From the NCBI GenBank assembly GCA_965240325.2, contig OZ251243.1:806001-870000 (forward strand): a stretch of DNA of 64,000 nucleotides, given 5' to 3'. This DNA comes from Rebecca billardiae RCC1528. Its lineage: Eukaryota; Haptophyta. Each line of letters starts with the position of its first letter. Within the stretch, counting starts at the first letter, position 1. The notes under the pieces were generated by a model. It was not told the origin of the DNA. It was given only the letters and a program-made list of their open reading frames with translations, and ran no database searches. Shown here in pieces: positions 1-10,130 of the stretch. The position numbers were made by a program, and so were the translations under genes.

Positions 1-209
1 CCTCACTGGTCAGGCAGACACTGTCGCGGGCGTGTGGCTCGGTGGCGGCACGGGCCGGCCGCGCCCGGGCCGCATGCGGCACGCCTGGCACGGGTGCCGC
101 AACGGTTCAAGCGCAGCAGCCGATCAGTGCCATCGAAGGCGCCAGGCAGCCCGATGCGGCCTAGCGGCCGCCCGACCGCGCGCGGCGCGCAGCGCCGGGG
201 CTCGCGGCC

Positions 210-3200
210 TCAGAACGCGTCGAACGTGCCCGACGGGATTTTGATGTGCGCGTAGGCTTCCTTGTCAGCGTCAGACTCGTCGTATCGGTCGTAGTTGGAG
301 TCGTCTGTGGGGCAGCGGGGTGCGCGCGCCGCCGCGCACAGTGGGCGTGAGCGCACGCCGCGCTCTGCCACCGCCGTCCGCGTCGGCAGCACAGCCCCAC
401 GGCGCGCGCGCCCGCCCGCGAATGCGCGCGCGCGCCCGGCCGCGGCCGCGCACCGAATGGGTTGCTAATGTTGGGCACGTAGGGCGCCTTGAGCTCTTTC
501 CTCTCGAGCGCCGCCCAGTCCATGCCCTTGAAGAAGGGGTGGTCCTTCACCTGCGGGGTTTCGGGCAGGGCGGGCGGCGCGCCGGGGCCGGGCCGCCGTG
601 CGGGCCAGGGCAGGGTGGGCCACGGTGAGCGCGCGCGCGCCCGCCGCACCGTGCGGCCGACGCCGCGGCCGCGCGCGCGCGCCCCCGCTCCGCCACCGCT
701 GCCACCGCCCACCACGGCCCGCCCCGCCGCCGCCGCCGCCGCCGCCGCCGCGTCGGCGCTCGCTCGCTCGGCCTTGCGCGCGCACCTCCTGCCCGTCCGT
801 GGACGCGCCGATCCTGATGGCCGGGTTGACCTCGATCAGCTTGCTCATCAGATGCTTCGCATCTTTGGAGATGCGCGCGGGGTACTTCACCTTGCCACGG
901 ATGATCTTCTGGTAGAGCACCATCGGGTCGCGGTCGGAGAAGGGCGGGTGGCCGGCGATCATCTCGAAGAGCAGCACGCCCACCGTCCACCAGTCCACGC
1001 CGATGTCGTGCGACTTGTTGAGGATGATCTCGGGCGCGAGATATTCGGGTGTGCCGCACAGCGTGAGCGTGCGGTCGAGTACCTGCTTGGCGAAGCCGAA
1101 GTCGACGAGCTTGAGGTAGCCCTTGTCGTCGAAGAGCAGGTTCTCCGGCTTGAGGTCGCGGTACGCGATGCGCCGCTGGTGCATGTACGAGAACGCCGCG
1201 GTCACGCACGACGCGTAAAACTTGGCGTCGGGCTCCGAGAAGGGCCCCGCCGAGTGCATGCGCGAGAAGAGCTCGCCGCCCAGACAGATATCCATGAGCA
1301 TGTAGAGCTTGTCCGCGTCCTGGTACGTGGAGACGAGCTCGATGATGAACGGGTGGTTGCACAGCGCGAGCAGCGACTTCTCCTGCAGGATGTGCTGCTC
1401 CTGCTTCAGGTGCACCACCTGCCGCTTGTCCAGGATCTTGAGCGCGTACGCGCGGCCACTCTTCGTGTCGCGAACGAGCTTGACGCGCCCGAACGTGCCG
1501 ACGCCGAGGGTGCGCCGGTGCTCGAGCTGGGTGAGCGCGATCTTGGCGCGCGAGCCCATGTCGTCGCGCCGCTTGATCTCCGACTCGAACGCGTTGATGA
1601 TCGTCTGCAGCGAGCCGAGCGTCTGGCTGAACACCTTTGACGAAATCGAGTAGCACACGAGCTCGGCCGAGACGCAGCGCACGGTCGCACTCGTCTTCTC
1701 GTGCGTGAGGAGCGAGCGCTCGCCGAAGTAGTCGGAGGGGCCGAGCTTGGCGATCTCCTTGTTCGTGCCGAGCATCCCCTTCCCCTCCGAGAGCACCTGC
1801 ACCGCGCCGCTCTTGATGATGTAGAACGCCTCCCCCGGCCGCCCCTCCTTGATCACGTCGTCGCCCTTCACGTAGCGCACCTCCTTCATCTTGGACGCGA
1901 GGTCGTTGCGCTGCTTGTCGGTGAGCGGGGCGAAGAGGGGCATCGAGTCGATCACCTTGAGCGTGAAGTTGTGCTCCAGCGCCGCCGTGAGCGAGCCGAT
2001 CAGCGCGTGGAAGTCCGACGCCGACAGCCGCAGCACGATCACCTTGCCGTCGGCGATCACGTTGGCGGAGCGCACCGCGTTGATGTTGCGTGCCGACACG
2101 GTCGCGCCGCCCGCCGTCTCCTTGTTGTAGATGGCGTTCTCGCCGAAGAACTCGCCGGCGCGCTGCTTGTGCACGTCCGCCGACTTGGAGAAGTTCTCCG
2201 ACGGGTCCTTCGTGTGGATCATCACCTCGCCCGACTTGATGAAGTACAGCGCGTCCGCAACCTCGCCCTTTTTCACAATGTACTCGCCGTCTGTGTACAC
2301 ACGCGTGACCATCGAGCGCGCGAGCGCCGCGCGCTGCCGGTCCGAGAGGGAGGCGAAGATGGGCACCGACTTGAGGAAGTGCTCGTTGCTCTGCACGTTC
2401 ACCTTCGTCACCGTCCCGCGGAACGCCCGCCGGTCGAGCGCCCACAGCTTGCCCGCCTGCGTGCACCGGATGGTCGCGGCGCGCGGAGAGTTGTACAGTA
2501 GTGCGAGCTCGCCGAAGAGCTTGCCTTCCCTGTACTGCGCGACCGGCCGGTCGCCGTGCTGCGAGATGAACGCCTGCGTGCGAGCGGGTCGGGGCGCGGC
2601 GCGCGCGCCGGGCGCGCCGCGTCAGACGCGCCGCGCGCGCGCCCGCCGCCACCGCGCCACGGGCGCCGCCGCCGCGGGGGGGCGCGGGCCGGGCGCGGGC
2701 CGGCGCAGCGCGGCACAGCGCGGCGCGCGCCGCGCGCGCCTTGAACTCGCCGCTCTCGACGACGTAGAGCTTGTCGCCCTCGTCGCCCTGCACGATCAGG
2801 TCCTCGCCCGCCTTCACCGTCACGGGGAACATCTGCGCCACGAGGTCGCCCACCGTCAGCTCGTCCAGCTCCGCAAACACCGACGCCGCAGCGAGCGAGG
2901 TCACGAGAAACGACGTCACATCGGCCGGCTTGGGGTGGACAACCTGCGTGCCAGGCGCGGCCGCGCGGGAGAGCGCCGGTGGCGCACGCGCGCGGGCTGT
3001 GTGTAAGCATCGGCGCGGCCGCGCCGGCACGGGCCGAGAGCGGAGCAGCACACGCGCCGCGGCCGGCCGCTGCTGTGCGCACGGCGGGGCGCGTGGAGTG
3101 TGCAGCAGGCGCGCGTGCACGCGCGAGCGCACGCGCGCGCGCGCGCACCTTCTTGAAGTTGGTGAGGTCCTCCTCGCCCGTCGTCACGGCTGCGCGGCGG

Positions 3201-3211
3201 GATGTCGTCAT
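210..3211 (-). CDS. cGMP-dependent-type protein kinase (PKG), five exons
   Basis: Cyclic-nucleotide-regulated Ser/Thr kinase of the AGC group. Proposed exons on the minus strand are 3149-3211, 2740-2943, 786-2573, 454-550 and 210-304, giving 748 aa; all phases agree. There are three cyclic-nucleotide-binding modules, at about residues 22-140 (GELALLYNSPRAATI), 140-265 (FFGENAI) and 265-390 (YFGERSLLT). The kinase domain follows at about 410-685 with GVGTFGRV, ALKILDK, YRDLKPEN, DFGFAK and activation loop TLCGTPEYLAPEI. The C-terminal AGC tail contains the NPFD-type motif and ends GTFDAF. YRD replaces the usual HRD. Intron 2574-2739 appears to use a GC donor (AAG|GCGCGC); the others use GTGCGC. 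Three binding modules resemble algal and protist PKGs rather than two-module animal PKG. An upstream non-coding or short coding exon cannot be excluded. Cyclic nucleotide preference (cGMP or cAMP) is not settled by sequence. Confidence 0.93.
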
Positions 3212-3735
3212 ATGCCGGTCATCGTCTCCCGAGCCCGACGACGAGCGCCCCTTCTGCGTGCGCAAAGGGGGGGCCAAAAGTGGTCAGCAAAGGGCGATCG
3301 CCTCGGCGGCGCGCGCTGCAAGGGGCGCGGCTCGGCGGCGCGCGAGGTGATCGGCGTGGCAGGCGCGGCTCTCGTACGTTCCCATCGCCGCGCTGGGACG
3401 AAAAGCAACTCCCCATGGGCGCACCCGCCGCTCGGCCACGCCGAGCGCCCGGTCCAGACTTGGCTCACCCAAGGAGGCGCCTGTGATGCCGCACCGCCTA
3501 TTGGCTCTATGTATCTGGGGCAATCCGGTCCGGGGACTTGCTCGGTGGAGTTCGTCGTCGATTCGCGAGCTTGCTGGGCGCGCGCGCAAGCGTGCTGCCG
3601 CAGCGGGCAGCGGCGCCTCCGATCCTGCGGCAACGGAGCAAGGCCAGCACCCGGACCGGGTCGTAGACTAAGCTCAGACTGAGCTTGTGCAAGTGAGCGA
3701 CGGCAGGCGAGCTTAGGAGTGGTGGCCGGACGATC
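3212..3735. other. Divergent intergenic region between PKG and hydrolase genes
   Basis: The two flanking start codons face away from each other across 524 bp, so both promoters should lie here. No TATA box or recognised operator was seen. Long open frames on both strands reflect base composition and show no domain. Confidence 0.4.
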
Positions 3736-4548
3736 ATGGCGGTCGGTGGCCGCCGCAGCGTCGGGCTGCAAGCGCTCCTGCTGCTGTCGACTGCTCGCCG
3801 ACGGCACGCCTTGACAGACGGCACGCTGCGCCCAGGGGATGGCAACGCGACCGAGGCTCCGGCTGGCCGCACCGTCGTGCTCGAGGTGACGAGCAGCGCC
3901 GAAGCATTGCGCGTATACGTGGCAGGTACAGCAAAGTGGCGCTCCAAAGCGATTGTCATCTTGCCCGATACGTGTGGTTGGGAGAAGAGCGTCCTCCACG
4001 TGGCCGACCGCCTCGCCTCGAAGGGCTTCGTGGTCGCGGCGGCGGACCACTTTCGAGGCCGCGAGTGGTCGGCCTCCGTCTCGGTGGCCGACGTGCACGC
4101 CGAGTTGCTCGAGGTCGTGATCCCGTATTTGGAGGAGGAGTACGCTGCGAGCGTGGTGGGGCTTCTTGGCTTCGGATGGGGGGGGCAGCGCGCGCTGGAC
4201 CTCGCCCACGAGCGGCAGCATGTGGGCGCAGTCGTCGTCGTGCACGGCACCGCGCTGACAACCGGCGCGGCCGCGCTGGCACGCGTGCCCGTTGCGCTGT
4301 ACGCAGCTCGCAACGATCCCGACCTCGTCCCACTGCGTGCCGCCCTCGAGCGAGCCGTCGTGCGCGACAGCTGCGAGGTGAGGCTGTTTGATGGCCTGCC
4401 CCCCAGCCCATGTGCCAGCAGTGGCGTCGATTGGTCCGACGCGGCCACTGCAGCGGGTGTGGCTGATGTGCTGAGCAGGACGAGCTCCTTCTTCCGGGAG
4501 CACCTGAACATCTTCCACGCAGAGCTCGGCGAGAAGGACGAGTTGTAG
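3736..4548 (+). CDS. Dienelactone-hydrolase-fold protein lacking the nucleophile Cys
   Basis: Single-exon 270-aa protein of the alpha/beta-hydrolase fold, dienelactone hydrolase (DLH) family. Visible landmarks are the core strand and loop AIVILPDTCGW, followed by VADRLASKGFVVAAADHF, then the nucleophile elbow LLGFGWGG at about 143-150, and VVVHGTAL and VALYAARNDPD further on, where the family has its later core strands. In active DLH the elbow reads GxCxGG; here position 147 is glycine, so the catalytic cysteine is missing although the flanking glycines remain. It may be a pseudoenzyme or a binding protein. The first 25 residues are basic then Leu-rich (LQALLLLS), possibly a weak signal or targeting peptide. 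The ATG start is the first in frame after the 5' intergenic region. Substrate unknown. Confidence 0.8.
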   Translation: MAVGGRRSVGLQALLLLSTARRRHALTDGTLRPGDGNATEAPAGRTVVLEVTSSAEALRVYVAGTAKWRSKAIVILPDTCGWEKSVLHVADRLASKGFVVAAADHFRGREWSASVSVADVHAELLEVVIPYLEEEYAASVVGLLGFGWGGQRALDLAHERQHVGAVVVVHGTALTTGAAALARVPVALYAARNDPDLVPLRAALERAVVRDSCEVRLFDGLPPSPCASSGVDWSDAATAAGVADVLSRTSSFFREHLNIFHAELGEKDEL

Positions 4549-4903
4549 CTCTGAGAGAGTGAGTGTCATCTGCGCGGCGCGGAATGCACTGCGCCGAATC
4601 GAGACGATTATGCCGCCGTCATGCATGCGAGTGACGACTGCTGCTCAGCGCCACTCAGATGTATTACGCGCGTGTTTTTTTTTTCGCGCGCGCGCATTTT
4701 ATTCGCCGCATGACCTGGGCATACCGTCTGATGAACAGTGGAGCCGCCACCCGCCACCGCCGTTACAGATGCAAGCGCACGCACTGGTGGCAGCAGCAAG
4801 CAGGCTGCCGCAGCAGCATGCCTGTCGCTGCCCCTGCTGCCTAGGGCAAGCACGTTGGCAAACGCGTGACCCCCGCGCGAGGGCGCCGGGCGGCGAGGCA
4901 GGC

Positions 4904-6766
4904 ATGTCCGCGAAGGGCAAGATCGAGGAGCTGCAGGCCAAGCTGCGCGAGCGCGAGGCCGAGCTCGCGCGCAAGGAGGCCGCGCTGCAGGAGAGCTCGC
5001 GCGCCGCCGAGTCGGCCCGGTCGGAGCTCGCCGCGCGCAAGTCGCAGCTCGAGAAGACGTCCGAGATGCTGCGCAAGGCGACGGCGGAGAAGGCGGCGGC
5101 GCGGTCGGAGCAGGCGCTCCTCGCCGAGCAGCTGCAGCGCATCGAGGCCAACGCCGGCGGCGCCGCCAAGGAGGCGCAGCAGCGTGAGCTCGACGCCGAG
5201 TCGCGCGCGCGCGCCAAGGCGGCTGCCGAGGCGCTCGCGCTGCAGCGGCTGGAGGAGGTAGAGGGGCGGCTGCAGGGGGCGGTGGCGCAGCGCAACCAGC
5301 TCGAGGCGCAGCTCGCCAGCCGCGCCAAGGAGCTCGACGCGCTCAGCTCCGCGCGCGAGGCCGAGCAGCAGGCTCTCTCTGACGCGGCCGCCCGGGCGGC
5401 GGAGCTCGAGCGACTGAGAGACTCGGCGGCGGAGCAGGCGGCGGCGGTGGAGGCGCGGCTGGCGGCGGTGCTGCAGCGCGAGGAGGCGCTCGCCTCGGAG
5501 CTGCGCAGCGCCAAGGACGGCCTCACCGACTCGGAGCGCCAGCTCGGCGCGCTCAGGACCGCGCACGCCGCCGACGCCAAGGCGGTCGCCGAGATGCAAT
5601 CTCGGCTGAGCGCCCTGGACAGCGCCCAGGCGGCGGAGGCGGGGGCGGCGCAGGCGCACAAGGTGGCGGCGGAGCAGCTGGCGAAGGAGCTGGGCGTGCT
5701 TGAGGAGGAGCTCGCGCGCAAGCAGGCCGCCGTCGACGAGCTCGAGAGGCTCGCCGCCGCGCAGCGCGACAAGCTGAGCGTCGCCGAGGCCGCGCTTGCC
5801 TCGCTCTCGGCTGAGGCTGCCGAGGCGCGCGCGGCGCGCGAACGGCTGCAAGCTAACCTGGAGAGCGCGCGCGCCGAGCTCGACGCGGCGCGCGACGCGG
5901 TGCGCCGGCTCGAGGCGCAGCTCGCGCAGCGCGGCCGGTGGATCGAGTCGCTCGAGACCTCGTCGCGCCTGCACCGCGAGCAGCTCGCCAAACTCTTCGA
6001 GCAGCTCCAAGCGGCGCAGCGCGCCGCGCGAGATGGCGCGGAGGAGGCCAAGCGAGCGGCGGCGCGCGCGGTGGACGCGGAGGGAGCGGTCGCCGCGGCG
6101 GCGAAGACCGCGGCCGAGGCGGGCGGCGCGGGCAGCGGCGGTGGCACAGGCGCCGCCGCCGACGACGACGACTCCTCAGAGGGCGGCGAGCGGCTGGGCT
6201 CGCCGAGCCGCGGCGCGCGCGAGGCTGTCGCCGCCGCAGCCAAGCGCGAGGCCGCCGCCATCGCCGAGCGGGATGAGCTGGCCGCCGAGCTCGCCGGCGC
6301 GCACGAGCAGCTCGCCGCGGCGAGCGGCGCCGCGGCGAAGGCGGCGAGGCAGCTCAAGGCGCGCACCGCGAAGCTGCGCGCCGCGCGCGAGGAGCTCGAG
6401 GCCGCGCAGGACGAGATCTCGCGGCTCTCGGCCGAGCTGAGCGAAGCGCAGGCCGCGGTCGCGGCTGGCGAGGGTCGCTCGCACGAGGCCGTGCGGCAGG
6501 CGGAGGCCGCGCTCGCCGACGCGCGCGCCGCGCTCGCCGAGCGCACGAAGGAGGTCGACCTCCTGAAGGAGATGGTCCGCGCGATCCGAGGCGAGGCGAA
6601 GACCAAGGAGCTGCAGAACCAGGCGCTGCGCCGGAAGGTGCGCGTGAAGGGAGAGACCGTCTCGCCGCCCGCGGGTGGGAGGGGGGCGGGAGGCGTGCGC
6701 GCGGCCGGCGGCGCGGCCGGCGGCAGAAGCCCGCCGCCCAACATGATGATGCGGGTGGAGGATTGA
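4904..6766 (+). CDS. Long Ala/Glu-rich coiled-coil protein
   Basis: Single-exon 620-aa protein. I chose the ATG at 4904 (MSAKGKIEELQAKL) because the coiled coil begins there; the frame is open further upstream but low in coding character. Residues 5-420 and 455-600 are near-continuous heptads rich in Ala, Glu, Arg and Leu, broken by a Gly/Asp/Ser-rich hinge (GGAGSGGGTGAAADDDDSS) at about 405-424. The C-terminus (KELQNQALRRKVRVKGETVS) is basic, then Gly/Pro-rich. No motor, GRIP, kinase or membrane domain was seen. A structural or tethering role (golgin-, centrosome- or flagellum-like) is possible, but coiled coils do not allow assignment by eye. The gap 4549-4903 before it holds a T-run at 4675-4684 and otherwise nothing recognisable. 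Confidence 0.75.
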   Translation: MSAKGKIEELQAKLREREAELARKEAALQESSRAAESARSELAARKSQLEKTSEMLRKATAEKAAARSEQALLAEQLQRIEANAGGAAKEAQQRELDAESRARAKAAAEALALQRLEEVEGRLQGAVAQRNQLEAQLASRAKELDALSSAREAEQQALSDAAARAAELERLRDSAAEQAAAVEARLAAVLQREEALASELRSAKDGLTDSERQLGALRTAHAADAKAVAEMQSRLSALDSAQAAEAGAAQAHKVAAEQLAKELGVLEEELARKQAAVDELERLAAAQRDKLSVAEAALASLSAEAAEARAARERLQANLESARAELDAARDAVRRLEAQLAQRGRWIESLETSSRLHREQLAKLFEQLQAAQRAARDGAEEAKRAAARAVDAEGAVAAAAKTAAEAGGAGSGGGTGAAADDDDSSEGGERLGSPSRGAREAVAAAAKREAAAIAERDELAAELAGAHEQLAAASGAAAKAARQLKARTAKLRAAREELEAAQDEISRLSAELSEAQAAVAAGEGRSHEAVRQAEAALADARAALAERTKEVDLLKEMVRAIRGEAKTKELQNQALRRKVRVKGETVSPPAGGRGAGGVRAAGGAAGGRSPPPNMMMRVED

Positions 6767-6960
6767 GTGCGGCTCGTCATCATGATCGCCGCCCCGCGCA
6801 CGGCCCGACGGTTGCGCCGTCAGGTATCTTACTTACTGCCGTAACTAACCAGGCACGGGACGTTCAGTTGTTGGAGAGCACTCCGCACCCTTTATTTTGA
6901 ATTTATTTCATGGTCCTTTAAGCTTAACCCTATATTGGTGGGCAGACTGCTGAGGAAAGC

Positions 6961-8706
6961 ATGGCTGCAAACGTCCATGGCCGAACCTGTGATGAGGCCG
7001 GCTGCACAAAGTTGCCAGTATTCGGCATGCCGGGTGCGCGGCGCAGCCGGTGCGCTGAGCACAAGCTGGCCGGCATGGTCGATGTGAGGAACCGCAAGTG
7101 TGATCACGCTGGCTGCACCAAGCAGCCTTTGTTCGGCATGCCGGGCGACGCGCGCGCCAGCCGGTGCGCTGAGCACAAGCTGGCCGGCATGGTCGACGTG
7201 GTGAGCCGCAAGTGTGATCACGCAGGCTGCACCAAGCAGCCTTCGTTCGGCATGCCGGGCGACGCGCGCGCCAGCCGGTGCGCTGAGCACAAGCTGGCCG
7301 GCATGGTCAATGTGAGGAGCTCCAAGTGTGATCACGCAGGCTGCACCAAGCAGCCTTTGTTCGGCATGCCGGGCGACGCGCGCGCCAGCCGGTGCGCTGA
7401 GCACAAGCTGGCCGGCATGGTCGATGTGAGGAACCGCAAGTGTGATCACGCTGGCTGCACCGCACAGCCTTCATTCGGCATGCCGGGCGACGCGCGCGCC
7501 AGCCGGTGCGCTGAGCACAAGCTGGCCGGCATGGTCGACGTGGTGAGCCGCAAGTGTGATCACGCAGGCTGCACCAAGTGGCCTTCGTTCGGCATGCCGG
7601 GCGACGCGCGCGCCAGCCGGTGCGCTGAGCACAAGCTGGCCGGCATGGTCAATGTGAGGAGCTCCAAGTGTGATCACGCAGGCTGCACCAAGCAGCCTTC
7701 GTTTGGCATGCCGGGCGACGCGCGCGCCAGCCGGTGCGCTGAGCACAAGCTGGCCGGCATGGTCGATGTGAGGAGCTCCAAGTGTGATCACGCAGGCTGC
7801 ACCAAGCGGCCTTCGCTTGGCATGCCGGGCGACGCGCGCGCGAGCCGGTGCGCTGAGCACAAGCTGGCTGGCATGGTCAACGTGATGATCCGCAAGTGTG
7901 ATCACGCCGGCTGCACCGCACAGCCTTCATTCGGCATGCCGGGCGACGTGCGCGCCAGCCGGTGCGCAGCGCACAAGCTGGCCGGCATGGTCAATGTGAG
8001 GAGCTCCAAGTGTGATCACGCAGGCTGCACCAAGCAGCCTTCGTTTGGCATGCCGGGCGACGCGCGCGCCAGCTGGTGCGCTGAGCACAAGCTGGCCGGC
8101 ATGGTCGACGTGAAGAGCCGCAAGTGTGATCACGCAGGCTGCACCAAGCAGCCTTTGTTCGGCATGCCGGGCGACGCGCGCGCCAGCCGGTGCGCTGAGC
8201 ACAAGCTGGCCGGCATGGTCAATGTGAGGAGCTCCAAGTGTGATCACGCAGGCTGCACCAAGCAGCCTTTGTTCGGCATGCCGGGCGACGCGCGCGCCAG
8301 CCGGTGCGCTGAGCACAAGCTGGCCGGCATGCTTCCGCTGTCACATGGCAACAGCGGCGTTCACGTGGCCCAGAGCTCTGGCGCAATGCTCTCCCAGATC
8401 GGTTCCAGCAAACGTCCCCGAGCGCAGCACTGCGATGCCGATGGGCCTGCACGTGCTGCGCGTGCAAGGCCCAGCACTGCTCCGCTGCCAGCCAATGCAA
8501 CAGGCTGGCCACAAGTCGAGTTGACTGTGTCTCCAATGCTACTACCAATTGTCGTGGGCGAAGAATTCCCCCCCTCTGGCTCGATGCACCCGCAGGTGGG
8601 ACACCATCAGCCTCACGATCCAGTGTCCGTGTCGGTGCTCCCGCAAGAGCCAGAGCTCCCCGTGGTGACTGTGGGTCAGATCGACTTTACCACGCGCGCT
8701 GGTTGA
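6961..8706 (+). CDS. EsV-1-7 cysteine-rich repeat protein (12 repeats)
   Basis: A 581-aa protein built of 12 tandem EsV-1-7-type repeats from residue 10 to about 464, followed by an unrelated Ser/Pro-rich tail. Each unit has the pattern C-x4-C-x(15-16)-C-x2-H, for example CDHAGCTKQPSFGMPG, then CAEHKLAGMVDV. EsV-1-7 repeats were first named from an Ectocarpus virus protein and occur in the brown-alga developmental regulator IMMEDIATE UPRIGHT; the Cys/His spacing suggests zinc binding, but the biochemical role is not established. Repeat 1 is 37 aa, the rest 38 aa, and they are nearly identical in DNA. The tail includes SSKRPRAQ, a possible nuclear signal. No intron is needed, and the ATG lies 27 bp before the first repeat. 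Confidence 0.9.
   Translation: MAANVHGRTCDEAGCTKLPVFGMPGARRSRCAEHKLAGMVDVRNRKCDHAGCTKQPLFGMPGDARASRCAEHKLAGMVDVVSRKCDHAGCTKQPSFGMPGDARASRCAEHKLAGMVNVRSSKCDHAGCTKQPLFGMPGDARASRCAEHKLAGMVDVRNRKCDHAGCTAQPSFGMPGDARASRCAEHKLAGMVDVVSRKCDHAGCTKWPSFGMPGDARASRCAEHKLAGMVNVRSSKCDHAGCTKQPSFGMPGDARASRCAEHKLAGMVDVRSSKCDHAGCTKRPSLGMPGDARASRCAEHKLAGMVNVMIRKCDHAGCTAQPSFGMPGDVRASRCAAHKLAGMVNVRSSKCDHAGCTKQPSFGMPGDARASWCAEHKLAGMVDVKSRKCDHAGCTKQPLFGMPGDARASRCAEHKLAGMVNVRSSKCDHAGCTKQPLFGMPGDARASRCAEHKLAGMLPLSHGNSGVHVAQSSGAMLSQIGSSKRPRAQHCDADGPARAARARPSTAPLPANATGWPQVELTVSPMLLPIVVGEEFPPSGSMHPQVGHHQPHDPVSVSVLPQEPELPVVTVGQIDFTTRAG
6988..8352 (+). repeat. 114-bp coding tandem repeat (EsV-1-7 array)
   Basis: Twelve in-frame units; the first is 111 bp and the next eleven 114 bp. 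The DNA identity between units is much higher than protein constraint alone needs. The variable positions recur in blocks: units 2-3-4 share linker endings VVSRK, VRSSK, VRNRK, and units 5-6 repeat the first two, which suggests block duplication. Confidence 0.95.
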
Positions 8707-8838
8707 TGCCGCGGTCTGGCCGGAGTCGTGAAGCAGGAGCAGTGGTCGGCGTTCAAGCGCGACGACCCGGCGGAGGCGCTCGAGCTGATGGATCATCGAG
8801 GCACTCGGGCTGTGCCTGTGGGCATGGCCACGCAGTAG

Positions 8839-9103
8839 CGCCGTCTCGTCGGCGCGACAGGCCCAAGTTTGACGAAGTTACGACCGCCATCATCAAGTAG
8901 TAGAGAGAGAGATCGCCAGACGGAGATCATCGCAGGTCAGCATCAGGACGCGACGACATCACGCGCGCGTATATACCGCCGGGAGTGACTCAGCCTGACC
9001 GTTCTGACTCTCAGCGCAGTTCGCTTGCTGATGAGACTAGCAGTCGTAGTCGTAGTCGTGTACAGCCTGATTAGATGATGATCGATCATGTACTGTAATG
9101 ACA
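8839..9103. other. Intergenic DNA with short simple repeats
   Basis: No gene is recognisable. The stretch holds short GAT/CGT-type simple repeats (around 9040-9090) and leads into an AT-rich patch next to the hairpin repeat. Confidence 0.35.
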
Positions 9104-9160
9104 TATATGACCGCGTTCCGCGGTCCTTTCGTAGAACCAACGTAGTTAGGGGCCCGCGGT
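9104..9160 (+). repeat. Hairpin-containing dispersed repeat R2, copy A
   Basis: About 57 bp starting in an ATATAT run, then the perfect hairpin GACCGCG-TTC-CGCGGTC (9109-9125), then TCGTAGAACCAACG and GGGGCCCGCGG. Two further copies lie at 22265-22327 (same strand) and 61070-61132 (opposite strand). All start beside alternating TA DNA, suggesting a mobile-element end or a mobile repeat. Confidence 0.7.
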
Positions 9161-9683
9161 GCCGACTCTCTGTCGGCTTGCTAACCGAATAAGCCAGCAG
9201 TATGTATCGTCATACAGACGCTGTCTGTCATCTAATTATTATAGTCTGACCGTCGGTGCCAACCAACAGTTCGCCTGTGAGCAGTGCCATGCTACGGCTC
9301 ACTCAGTTGCCCGCCCACTGGCTCCGGGCCCGGGCTGCGGCCCGGGGGCCGAGCGAGGACTCTGGATCGCCGATGGCGATACGGCCCGAGTCCGGCGACT
9401 AACTACTGCCGCATGGGCCATGCCACTCGTCAAGCCTCAAGAGTCAAGAGTCAAGGCTCCGGCTCGCAGCGGCACGTCGCCGTCGGCTTGCCTCGGCAAC
9501 TCGGCCGGGGCCGATGGCGATGCCCGATGCCGATGGCGATGCCGATGGCAGCCCGGGGCCGCACGCCCCGCCACCGGATTCCGGAATGGCTGCGCGGCTA
9601 CAGTAGTCCCGCGACCCGGGGCCGCCCGGCGCCAGCGGGGTGACGGCCAGCCCCGGAGGCGGTTGCGACCAGTCCCTCGAGTA

Positions 9684-10130
9684 GTCTCGGGGCAGCGCAC
9701 GCGCAGGGTGCGTGAATAAATCTTGCAGCAGCTGCAGCAGTTGTGCGGCTCCGTCGCCAGCCCATCGTCGCGACGCGGAAGACGCGCGGTGGCGGCGGCG
9801 CGGTCTCGGGGCAGCGCACGCGCAGGGTGCGTGAATCTTGCAGCAGCTGCAGGTTGTGCGGCTCCATCGAGCCCATCGTCGCGACGCGGAGGACAGTAGA
9901 CGAAGACCAGCTTGAGTGAACACGGCCTGCGAAGTGCGAGCGAGTCGACCGGGAACAGTCACGGGTCGCGAGTGCCACTCGCCCAGAAGCGACGTCTGCG
10001 TGGGGTGCGCGTCGGGCAGGCCCAAGAAGATGCGCAGCATCATGTTCAGGCCCACTAGGCCCAGCGCCTCGATCACCACCTGCTTCTTCGCTGTGTTGAT
10101 CATCTTCACTGCCGCGGTTCGCGCCGAGTT
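9684..10130 (-). pseudogene. Degraded coding remnant with internal duplication
   Basis: Two copies of a segment of about 90 bp, offset by 119 bp, lie at 9684-9780 and 9803-9893. In one minus frame both translate to a phrase like RVATMG...LQLLQDSRTLRVRCPET. Upstream on the minus strand another frame gives AKKQVVIEALGLVGLNMML, which looks coding. The two frames do not join without shifts, and no start or splice sites connect them convincingly. I read it as a decayed gene; the family is unknown. Confidence 0.3.

Noticed and set aside
465-1640. Plus-strand open frames opposite the kinase gene
   Set aside because: They are antisense shadows of the GC-rich kinase exon; only the minus strand shows conserved motifs.
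6988-8352. 114-bp repeats as a CRISPR-like or satellite array
   Set aside because: They are in-frame coding repeats with conserved Cys/His and no variable spacers.
9104-9160. R2 as a rho-independent-type terminator hairpin
   Set aside because: The host is eukaryotic, the hairpin recurs away from gene ends, and its flanking arms are also conserved.
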